This document shows, piece after piece, positions 42,647 to 53,328 of a stretch of DNA of 64,000 nucleotides. The position numbers were made by a program, and so were the translations under genes. The notes below the pieces were generated by a model. That model did no database searches. It was not told the DNA's origin and saw only the letters and a program-made list of their open reading frames with translations. How positions within the stretch are numbered: position 1 is the stretch's first letter; the number at the start of each line of letters is the position of its first letter. Where the stretch lies: positions 248,001 through 312,000 of the forward strand of contig JADJQY010000001.1 of NCBI GenBank assembly GCA_016712505.1, in the 5' to 3' direction. This stretch comes from Candidatus Eiseniibacteriota bacterium. Its GTDB lineage: Bacteria > Eisenbacteria > RBG-16-71-46 > CAIMUX01.

Positions 42647-44545
42647 ATGCGAACCAACGATCATCTTCCGGGAAGGCCCGCGGTCCGCGCGGCCGCCTCG
42701 ATGCTTCTGCTCCCGCTCGCCTTGGCGACATCTTCTCCGGCGTCGGCGCAGCTTGTCGTGCACCATCCATTCGGGATGTTGGTCGCCGGCGGTGCGGAGA
42801 TGGGCGACGCGCAGAGCCGACTCTTCGGCTGCGTAGGCCCCATCGCAGCCGCGCCCTCCGATGACGACCTGCGGATCGCTCCGGCCGTCGGGGCGCTGCT
42901 CAATCAGGCCACAACCCTGGTCGTGTCGGTCGATGTGACCGCAGTACCCGGTCGCGGTGTTGCGGTTTCGGCGAGCCTCGACTCTCCCTTCGGCGCGGAC
43001 GCGGTCGCCGCGGTGGCGTTTCGGCGCACGGGGGACAGGGAGTACACGCGCGCCGCGTTCGCCGGGAGCGACGAACCGGGAAAGACGCATGGCGGCGTGC
43101 TCCCGGCGGAGATCGCATCTGAGCGGGGGATCGACTACGTCATCACGACGGACAGCGGACCGTTTCGGCTAACGTTTCCGGAAGGGGCAAGCGAGGCGGT
43201 TCCCGGGAGGATCCCGGTTCGTCTCGAGGGACACGCGCCGGAAGAACTCGGCACCGAGGCTGAGACCTATCGGATGGTCGCGTTCGCGGCGAGTTTGGAT
43301 CACCCCGATCGCCCTGACCGCGTCTTTGGAGATGATCTTGGCCCACACGACCGCGATCGGTGGCGCCTCTTGCGTTGGTCTCCGGCCAGTGGCCGCTACG
43401 AGGAGCATGACGACGGCACCACGCTGCCCGAGGTCGAGCCGGGCCGGGCGTACTGGCTCGTTACCCGCGAAGCCGGCAACCTCGACCTCGACGGCTGGTC
43501 TCCGGTCCCGCCGCCTGGAGGCTATGAGGTGCGGCTCGAAGCAGGCTGGAACCAGATCGCAAACCCCTATGCGTTTCCGGTGGCGCTCGGGGCGATCGTC
43601 GTCGAAGTGGGGCAGGAAGTCTTGACCCTGGCCCAGGCGGTGGAACGAGGATGGCTGGAAGAGAACCCGCTTCACGCCTATGTCGACCATCGCTACGTCA
43701 CCAGCGGCGATCGACTCGAACCGTGGTCGGGCTACTTCGTGGCGAACCTCGACCCGGGGCGGCGCACCATGACCTGGCGCGTGCCGGATGTCGCTGCTCC
43801 GGACGGGCGACCAGGGTCGACTCCCACGCCGGAGTGGGAAGGCTGGCGCCTGCACCTGGTGGCCCAACAGGGACGGGCAGCGGAGGAGGTCACGGTCGGG
43901 ACCGCGGCAGGAGCGGACGACCGCCTCGAGCGGAGCGACGCGCTCGCCGCCCCGGGATCGCCGGGCGGTGACCTGTCCTTCTCGCTGGTGGGCGGACAGT
44001 CGCGGGGATTTGCCCTCTCCCGTGACATTCGAGGAGAGAGTGTGATGCAGCGGTGGACTGCGCACCTCGAAGGCGGCACCAAGGGCGAAACCACAGTGAG
44101 TGCGGCACTCGAAGGAGCACTACCCGTGGGGACGAGTCTGGCCATCGTCGACCAGCAGACCGGTCGTCGCTACGACCTCTCGTCAGGAAGGGCTGAGTTT
44201 GCGTTGGGTCTGTCGTCAGGAACGCGACCCCTGGAGATCGTGCTCGGGCCGGCGGCTCCAGGAGTCCCGGCCACCGGGCTGGGTCCGATCCAGCCCAATC
44301 CGGCGAGGGAGTTCGCGACCCTGACCTTCGCGCTGGCCGGCGACGGACCTGCCGAGCTTCAGGTGTTCGATGCCGCCGGGCGTCGGGTGCGAGCGCTGCT
44401 TGCGCGAGGAGAGCGGGCCGGGATCCACACCCTGGTCTGGGATGGGCGCGATGATCGTGGCACGCCGCTACCGGGTGGGACCTACTTCGTGCGACTCACT
44501 GCCGCGGGCGAACACCACACGGCGCGCGTGACCCTGCTGCACTAG
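42647..44545 (+). CDS. Secreted beta-rich protein with FlgD-like C-terminal tail
   Basis: 632 residues from the ATG at 42647, with GAGG 6 bases upstream; an ATG at 42635 overlaps the previous stop but lacks a site. A signal peptide (MLLLPLALATSSPASAQ) precedes beta-rich domains. These include AGWNQIANPYAFPVALGAI and SGYFVANLDPG, repeats often seen in large secreted proteins of FCB-group bacteria. The last ~85 residues are the FlgD-like tail (IQPNPAREFATLTFALAG, GRRVRALLARGERAG, GGTYFVRLTAAG). It ends the CHAT cassette and may be the surface or secreted effector whose sorting or maturation the cassette controls. That is inference from position only. Confidence 0.78.
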   Translation: MRTNDHLPGRPAVRAAASMLLLPLALATSSPASAQLVVHHPFGMLVAGGAEMGDAQSRLFGCVGPIAAAPSDDDLRIAPAVGALLNQATTLVVSVDVTAVPGRGVAVSASLDSPFGADAVAAVAFRRTGDREYTRAAFAGSDEPGKTHGGVLPAEIASERGIDYVITTDSGPFRLTFPEGASEAVPGRIPVRLEGHAPEELGTEAETYRMVAFAASLDHPDRPDRVFGDDLGPHDRDRWRLLRWSPASGRYEEHDDGTTLPEVEPGRAYWLVTREAGNLDLDGWSPVPPPGGYEVRLEAGWNQIANPYAFPVALGAIVVEVGQEVLTLAQAVERGWLEENPLHAYVDHRYVTSGDRLEPWSGYFVANLDPGRRTMTWRVPDVAAPDGRPGSTPTPEWEGWRLHLVAQQGRAAEEVTVGTAAGADDRLERSDALAAPGSPGGDLSFSLVGGQSRGFALSRDIRGESVMQRWTAHLEGGTKGETTVSAALEGALPVGTSLAIVDQQTGRRYDLSSGRAEFALGLSSGTRPLEIVLGPAAPGVPATGLGPIQPNPAREFATLTFALAGDGPAELQVFDAAGRRVRALLARGERAGIHTLVWDGRDDRGTPLPGGTYFVRLTAAGEHHTARVTLLH

Positions 44546-44592
44546 CAGAGAGCTGAAAAGCCGCTCCACTGCGTTGTAGGGATGAGCGCGAC

Positions 44593-45966
44593 CTAACGCC
44601 GTCCAGGTGCCTCGTACTGAAGTCGCCTGGCGCCGCGCCCCAGTTTCACCCGGACGCGAATTGCCAGTACGATCGCCACCGCCGCCAGGCCGGCCACCAA
44701 TCCCCACCAAAGGCCGGCCGGCCCCATTCCGGCGCGAAATCCGAGCAGCAGGCTGGTGGGGAAGCCAATCAGCCAGAATCCGAGGATGTTCACCAGCATT
44801 GGCGCTCTGGTGTCGCCCAGCCCTCGGAGGATCCCGATGGCCGTGACCTGGATGCCGTCGAACACCTGGAAGACGCCGGCCAGCGGAATGAGCGTCGTCG
44901 CCACCGCGAGGACCTCATCCACATGAGTGTAGAGCCGCGCGAGCGGCCAAGCCGAAGTGAGGAACAGCAGTGCGGTGGAGCTCATGAACCCGGCAGCGAG
45001 CGACAGTGCGGCGGTGGCGCTGTGCCTCGCGCCGATCGCATCTTCAGCCCCGACCGCGCGCCCGACCATGACAGCCGCCGCGGAGGCCACACCGAGCGGT
45101 ACGTTGAAGGTGAGCGAGGCCAGGTTGAGTGCGACTTGATGCCCCGCTACCTCGCTGGTGCCCAGTGCTCCCATCATCAACCCGACGACCCCGAACACCC
45201 CGAACTCGAGCATGTACTGGAATCCGATCGGCGCGCCGACGCGGAACATCCCCCAGAGTGAGCGGTGATCGAGTGACTCGTCCGACCAGGGGCTGAGCCG
45301 CGGTCGTAGATCCGCCCGGGCGAAGAACAGGATCGCTGCCGCCATTACCCAGCGGGAGATTGCCGTGGCCCATGCCGCCCCCGCCGCTCCCATCGGAGGA
45401 AATCCGAGGTGACCGAAGACCAGGATCCAGTTGACCCCGAGGTTCAATACGTTGGCCAGCACGATGGTCCAGACGACGGCGGCAAGCCGGCCCATCGCCT
45501 GAAGGGTCTGCCGGAAGACGACGAACAGATAGAAACCGAGCACGCCGACGATCGAGATGTGAGCAAACTGACTCGCGAGCGGGATCAGCTCCTCCGGCTG
45601 TCGGGCGAGTCGCAGGATCGACGCTACCGGGATCAGCAGGAGTGAGGTCGGCACGGTGAGGCCGAGCGCGAGCAGGATCCCCCGTTGCATGCCGCGTGAA
45701 ATCGCACGATCGTCGCGCGCCCCTACCGCCTGCGCAATGATCGGATCAAGCGCCATCAGCGCCCCCATCCCGAAGGCGAGGACCCCGAAGGAGTAGAGAT
45801 TTCCAACCGCCACGGCGGCCAAGGCGAGCGCCGAGACGCGCCCGACCACCATGGTATCGACGACTCCCATCAGCATCATCCCGACCTGCACGAGAACGAT
45901 CGGGACGGCGAGCCGGGCCATCTCGGAGAAGGTCTGTCGATACGAGGCGGTCTCTGAAGTAGACAT
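44593..45966 (-). CDS. MATE-family multidrug/cation antiporter (NorM-like)
   Basis: 457 residues with twelve hydrophobic helices in two six-helix halves. The first half has MARLAVPIVLVQVGMMLMGV, VDTMVVGRVSALALAAVAVG and ALDPIIAQAVGARDD. The second half has APIGFQYMLEFGVFGVVGLM, GHQVALNLASLTFNVPLGV and GRAVGAEDAIGARH. These match the MATE repeat signatures. It exports cationic drugs or metabolites in exchange for sodium ions or protons. It converges on the FlgD-tailed gene with a 47-base gap and lies 43 bases downstream of the kinase gene on the same strand. Confidence 0.93.
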   Translation of the reverse strand: MSTSETASYRQTFSEMARLAVPIVLVQVGMMLMGVVDTMVVGRVSALALAAVAVGNLYSFGVLAFGMGALMALDPIIAQAVGARDDRAISRGMQRGILLALGLTVPTSLLLIPVASILRLARQPEELIPLASQFAHISIVGVLGFYLFVVFRQTLQAMGRLAAVVWTIVLANVLNLGVNWILVFGHLGFPPMGAAGAAWATAISRWVMAAAILFFARADLRPRLSPWSDESLDHRSLWGMFRVGAPIGFQYMLEFGVFGVVGLMMGALGTSEVAGHQVALNLASLTFNVPLGVASAAAVMVGRAVGAEDAIGARHSATAALSLAAGFMSSTALLFLTSAWPLARLYTHVDEVLAVATTLIPLAGVFQVFDGIQVTAIGILRGLGDTRAPMLVNILGFWLIGFPTSLLLGFRAGMGPAGLWWGLVAGLAAVAIVLAIRVRVKLGRGARRLQYEAPGRR

Positions 45967-46009
45967 CGGGATCGGCAGTCTACCTCACTTGACCCCACCT
46001 GAGAGGAGA

Positions 46010-46675
46010 TTAGCGGGGGAGTTCGGGCCGGGCCGCCTCGCGCAAGAAATCGTGATCGAGGAAGTTCTCCTGGATCACCCGCGCCATCTCTTCCGCCGTG
46101 GCGAAGCGGTCGTAGTCGACACGGATCACCGGGATGATCTTCGAGATGTCGCGGATGAACTCCTCATACCCGTGGTAGAGATCGGTGAGGTACTGCAGGC
46201 TGATCCCGCTCTCCACACCGCGCGATCGGGCGAGGATCCGCTCATGTGACCGTTCAGGCGAGACGTCGAGGTAGACGATCACGTTCGGCCGACACATCAG
46301 GTTGCTCATGTTGCGAAACAGGTCGACGTACGTCCGATAATCGCGCTCGTCCATCAAACCGGTCCGGGCCAGCATCTTGGCAAAGACCGAGTCCTCGTAG
46401 ATGGTTCGATCCTGCACCGCCGATCGGCCGCGCCAGATGATCTCCTGGTGCTGGGCGAAGCGGCGGTTCAGCAGATAGATCTGGGTGGCGAAGGAGTAGC
46501 GCGCGGTGTCGCGATAGAAGTCGGCGAGATACTCGTTGTCCTCGACCGGTTCGTAGTAGACGTCGATGCCCATGTGACGGCCGAGTGAAGTCGCCAGGGT
46601 CGACTTTCCCGCCCCGATCATCCCGGCGATGCCGATGAACAACCGATCGAAGGCATCGTTCCTCTGTGCCTGCAC
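46010..46675 (-). CDS. Deoxynucleoside kinase (dNK/dGK family)
   Basis: 221 residues from a GTG at 46675 with GGAGGGAG 5 bases upstream; longer in-frame starts have no such site. The P-loop is GIAGMIGAGKST, then YYEPVEDNEYLADFYRD with the substrate-binding Glu, QDRTIYEDSVFAKMLA with the DR motif, and the lid RSRGVESGISLQYLTDLY. This is the dCK/dGK/dNK group rather than thymidylate kinase. It phosphorylates salvaged deoxynucleosides, but base preference cannot be read reliably. The MATE gene follows on the same strand. Confidence 0.92.
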   Translation of the reverse strand: MQAQRNDAFDRLFIGIAGMIGAGKSTLATSLGRHMGIDVYYEPVEDNEYLADFYRDTARYSFATQIYLLNRRFAQHQEIIWRGRSAVQDRTIYEDSVFAKMLARTGLMDERDYRTYVDLFRNMSNLMCRPNVIVYLDVSPERSHERILARSRGVESGISLQYLTDLYHGYEEFIRDISKIIPVIRVDYDRFATAEEMARVIQENFLDHDFLREAARPELPR

Positions 46676-46897
46676 CGCAGCTCCCTCCACTACGTCCTGC
46701 CGCACGGGTCGTCCGGTCTGGAACTGGACCCTCGCGGACGGGCGCCCCATCCGTCAGCTTCGGATCGCGCCCCAGTAGCATACTCCACGCGATGGGAGCA
46801 TGAGAGTCCTAAGCTGGACGGAACGGTCCGGATTGCATTTTGGCATGGAAATGACTAGAAAGTTCGGAGCGATTCCGACTCGACACCGGTGGAGACC

Positions 46898-50239
<3,342 letters not shown>

Positions 50240-50264
50240 GCCGTCCGGCTGATATACTCGCAAG

Positions 50265-52319
50265 ATGTCGGATTTGGAGACATCGGGAGCCGACGCGGCA
50301 AGGCCGCGTCGGCGAACTCGGAAGAGGGAGAGCGACTCCCTTCGAGGCCGCGTTCGTCCCCACGATCCGTTCGAACTGATTCGCTGGCTGGCGCTGAGCC
50401 AGCCGGACCCACGCAAGGCCCTGGCGGAGCTGGTGCAGAACAGCCTGGACGCCGGGGCGAGCAACGTTCGGGTGATCCGCCTACGAGAACGAGGCGTCAC
50501 CTGCCTGCGCATCGTCGATAACGGCGAAGGGGTGATTCCGGAGCTCGATCGCCCGGCCGCCCTGCGGCATATCGCGACCCATATCGGCCACAGCCGGAAG
50601 CGAGACCTCTCACCGGAGCAGCGTCTCTCGCTCATGACCCAAGGCCAGTACGGGATCGGATTGCTCGGCTTCTGGAGTCTCGGTCAGCGACTCGAGATCC
50701 GGAGCTTCGTGCCGGGACAGAGGCCGCACCACCTGATTCTCCAGCGCGACCGCGCCGACTTCTTGATCGAACCGATCCGGACCCGCCTCCTCCTGGACGA
50801 ACGCCGGACCGAGGTGGTTGTGCTCGGGTTGCATCGCGAGGCGGTAAGTGCGCTCATCGGGCGACGAGCCGCGGACTACCTCGCTTCGGAATTGCGGGGC
50901 CAGCTCCTCTCGCGTGACGTCGAAGTGCTGGTAGAAGACAAGATCTCCCGTGGCCGCGCGCCGAAGTTTCTCCCGGTACGCCCGCCGCGCTTTCTCGGGG
51001 AGCGGCTGGAGGGGATCGGTCCGGTCGAGGTGCCCGAGCACCAGCCGGTACGATTCGAGATCTACCTGGCCGGGGATGGCGGGGCGGAGCATCCCCTGTC
51101 GGTGTACGGTGCCGGCACCCTGGTCGCGGAGTCGTTTGCCGAACTCGCTCACCTCGGTTTGGCGCGGGCACCGTGGACCGATGCGCGCCTCACGGGGCTG
51201 GTGGACTTTCCGGGCTTCAGGGTGAGCCCGGGGAGTCGGCGCGGTGTGGTGGCGGACGCGGCGGCCGGGGCATTCGTCCGAGCATTGGAAAAGGTACAAC
51301 CGCTCCTCGAGTCGATTCTGGACGGCTTCGAACGTCGACGGGCCGAGGAACTCGACAAGACGATCGTGCGGGACTTGCAGCGCGCCTTCCGTGATTTCTA
51401 CCGACAGCGCCCGCGGTACGAAATGCTTCCCGTGCAATCCGAATCGGGACGTGGATCGGAGGACCAGCACGCGCCGGCTCCGGTCGGCGTTTCCTCGGGG
51501 GCGAACCGCGCCGGCGACGTCGAGCCGGGAGCGGACGAGCCGCCAGTGGGTGCCGAACCGGCCCCGGCGACCGGCCCGACGGTTACCGACGGGGCCGCCG
51601 ACGAGTTTCCGGATCCCGCGTCAACCCGAGAGCCCCAGCTGTTTCCCCCAGGCCCCCTGCGAAAGCTCCGCATCTCCCCGAATCCCATTCGACTCGAACC
51701 CGGTGCCTGGCGACGCCTCCGCGCCCATGCGCTGGACGCAAGCGGACGGCCGATCGACACCCCGGTGGAGTTCGCCTGGTTCATTCACGGGCAGGCGGGA
51801 GGGTTCGGCCTGCCGCATCGAACGGAAGCCGAACGGTCGACGGAAGAGCAACTGTTGGTGGAAGTGGGCCACGACGGTTGTTCCACCGTCGTGTTTCACG
51901 CCACCGACACCGCGACCACCGGCGAGATCGAGGTGATCGCCCAGTCAGGAGCCGACGAAGTTACGGAGTCGGTGACGATCGAGATCGCCGAACGATCCGG
52001 CGGTCAGTCCGCCGGTGAGGGAATTCCCGAACCGGTGCTACTTCATGAACCGGCCGGCCACTGGCGATCCCGAATGATCGACGGTCGCTGGGAAGTGAAC
52101 GCCGCCCATCGCGAGTACCGGGCGATTGCCGATCAGCCCGCACTCAAGCTCCGCTATTTCGCCCTCCTCTTTGCCAAGGAGATCGTGCTCCGCAGCTCGC
52201 AGGATCCGAGACTCGAAGCCCCGCTCGAGCAGATGATCGAGGTCGCCGCCTTCGCCGACCGAAATCTGAGCAAGCGGCGTGGTGGCACCAAGCGAGCCGA
52301 GGCCTCGGCCGCCGAGTGA
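50265..52319 (+). CDS. GHKL (Hsp90/MutL/MORC-type) ATPase with internal Ig-like region
   Basis: 684 residues, no signal peptide, basic N-terminus. The Bergerat ATP site is complete: N-box ELVQNSLDAGASNVRV (Glu55, Asn59), IVDNGEGV (Asp85, Gly87, Gly89) and lid/G2 GQYGIGLLGFWSLG (127-140). A transducer-like domain runs to ~365, then a helical segment and a ~60-residue acidic linker. A ~110-residue beta region follows that reads like a bacterial Ig-like domain (ISPNPIRLEPGAWRRLRAHA; EIEVIAQSGADEVTESVTIE), and a helical end with a basic KRRGG. Dimerising GHKL ATPases act as DNA clamps. Tight coupling to the SNF2 gene suggests one DNA-processing or defence complex. Confidence 0.82.
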   Translation: MSDLETSGADAARPRRRTRKRESDSLRGRVRPHDPFELIRWLALSQPDPRKALAELVQNSLDAGASNVRVIRLRERGVTCLRIVDNGEGVIPELDRPAALRHIATHIGHSRKRDLSPEQRLSLMTQGQYGIGLLGFWSLGQRLEIRSFVPGQRPHHLILQRDRADFLIEPIRTRLLLDERRTEVVVLGLHREAVSALIGRRAADYLASELRGQLLSRDVEVLVEDKISRGRAPKFLPVRPPRFLGERLEGIGPVEVPEHQPVRFEIYLAGDGGAEHPLSVYGAGTLVAESFAELAHLGLARAPWTDARLTGLVDFPGFRVSPGSRRGVVADAAAGAFVRALEKVQPLLESILDGFERRRAEELDKTIVRDLQRAFRDFYRQRPRYEMLPVQSESGRGSEDQHAPAPVGVSSGANRAGDVEPGADEPPVGAEPAPATGPTVTDGAADEFPDPASTREPQLFPPGPLRKLRISPNPIRLEPGAWRRLRAHALDASGRPIDTPVEFAWFIHGQAGGFGLPHRTEAERSTEEQLLVEVGHDGCSTVVFHATDTATTGEIEVIAQSGADEVTESVTIEIAERSGGQSAGEGIPEPVLLHEPAGHWRSRMIDGRWEVNAAHREYRAIADQPALKLRYFALLFAKEIVLRSSQDPRLEAPLEQMIEVAAFADRNLSKRRGGTKRAEASAAE

Positions 52320-52337
52320 CGTCCCTCGGTTGGCCGC

Positions 52338-52625
52338 TCAGTCGCAGCGAGGGTTCGGTGTCCAAAACCACCGATCCACCTCGACAATCCATTCTCGGAG
52401 CACGGTCCACGCGCGCTGCCCGATAGCGTCCGCTGGGTCGGTCGCGCGGGCACCAGCCGGGGCGATCAGGAGGGGGTCCTTCGTTGGCTCGCGCGGGTCC
52501 CACACCGTGATGTCGCTTTCGGCGCTCTCCGCCGGGGGCGCCGCCATCGCCGCCATCGGCCCGACCAGCACCACGCAGAGCGTCACCACAATTGCGCACG
52601 TGAGCACCAATCGACAGTTCGACAC
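52338..52625 (-). CDS. Small secreted protein of unknown function
   Basis: 95 residues from a GTG at 52625 with AGGAGG 5 bases upstream. A strong signal peptide (LVLTCAIVVTLCVVLVGP, cut near AAMAA) leaves a ~65-residue mature protein rich in Asp, Pro and Trp. It includes ESDITVWDPREPTKDPLL and WTVLREWIVEVDRWFW. I do not recognise a family. It converges on the GHKL gene (18-base gap) and diverges from the MerR gene, with which it shares a 300-base regulatory region, so joint control is possible. Confidence 0.65.
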   Translation of the reverse strand: MSNCRLVLTCAIVVTLCVVLVGPMAAMAAPPAESAESDITVWDPREPTKDPLLIAPAGARATDPADAIGQRAWTVLREWIVEVDRWFWTPNPRCD

Positions 52626-52751
52626 TTGGGCCTCCTGATGTCCTTGCCGCGAGAGCCCCGTCGCGGATGCGACGGCACGTCCCCCCGGGGCAAGCTCCGT
52701 GCCACGGGTTACGCCGGTCTGGGTGGAGACTCGTTTCGGTACTAATTAGAT

Positions 52752-52776
52752 TAACCATATAATTTATAATTGGTTA
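52752..52776. promoter_or_regulatory. AT-rich inverted repeat with two TATAAT boxes
   Basis: TAACCA and TGGTTA flank a 13-base spacer, TATAATTTATAAT, which is two overlapping-phase -10 boxes. The whole lies in an AT-rich island and looks like an operator over a promoter. Confidence 0.55.
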
Positions 52777-52906
52777 TGCGATACGAAATCGAGTGGGTCG
52801 CGGGAGTGACTCACGCCCCGGCCGACTCCGGACAACGTCGTCCCCGCGTTGTTGCTGCGGAGCGCCAGGGCCGAGGGAACCTTGAATTATCTTGACAGTA
52901 ATAATG

Positions 52907-52922
52907 CGACAGTCGACTGTCG
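52907..52922. promoter_or_regulatory. 16-base palindrome before merR, candidate autoregulatory operator
   Basis: CGACAGTCGACTGTCG is a perfect palindrome ending 4 bases before the MerR ATG and 9 bases after a TTGACA box. MerR-family dimers bind such sites over their own promoters. Confidence 0.6.
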
Positions 52923-52926
52923 AGAT

Positions 52927-53328
52927 ATGACGATGGCAGAAGAGAGAACCTACAGCATTCAGGAACTAGTCCAGGCCTCAGGGATCTCGCGCCGGACGGT
53001 TCGCTACTACGTGCAACAGGGCCTGATCCCGGCGCCGGAGGGAGCGGGACGTGGGCACTACTACCGCGACGAGCACCTTCGACGTCTGATTCGGTTGCGC
53101 GAATGGCAGGACCAGGGGCGCAGCTTGGAGGAGATCCGGGCAGCGTTCGCCGGGGAGAGCTCGCTCGAGGAGTCCGCCCTGCCCATCGAAGTCGAACTGA
53201 CCATGCGGATTCGGATCGGCCCCGGCATGGAGCTATTCGTCTCCGGCGAGGGGGTCCCCCCTACCGCAATCCAGGTCCGCGCCCTGGCCCGAGCCGCGGC
53301 CGAGATCCTGAGGAGGAATCATGAGTGA
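52927..53328 (+). CDS. MerR-family transcriptional regulator
   Basis: 133 residues from the ATG at 52927 (a second ATG two codons on is equally possible). The MerR helix-turn-helix is YSIQELVQASGISRRTVRYY, followed by VQQGLIPAPEGAGRGHYYRD and LRRLIRLREWQDQGRSLEEI. The short C-terminal part (ELTMRIRIGPGMELFVSG) has no metal-binding cysteines. The ligand is therefore probably not a thiophilic metal, despite the metal-efflux genes elsewhere in the window. Its stop codon overlaps the start of the VIT/VWA gene by 8 bases, so the two form one unit, probably autoregulated through the palindrome just upstream. Confidence 0.9.
   Translation: MTMAEERTYSIQELVQASGISRRTVRYYVQQGLIPAPEGAGRGHYYRDEHLRRLIRLREWQDQGRSLEEIRAAFAGESSLEESALPIEVELTMRIRIGPGMELFVSGEGVPPTAIQVRALARAAAEILRRNHE

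Larger units (their letters stand above)
52626..52926. promoter_or_regulatory. 301-base divergent region between the small secreted gene and merR
   Basis: It contains an AT-rich inverted repeat (52752-52776), a TTGACA box at 52892-52897, and a 16-base palindrome immediately before the MerR start (52907-52922). I see no coding sequence. Confidence 0.6.
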
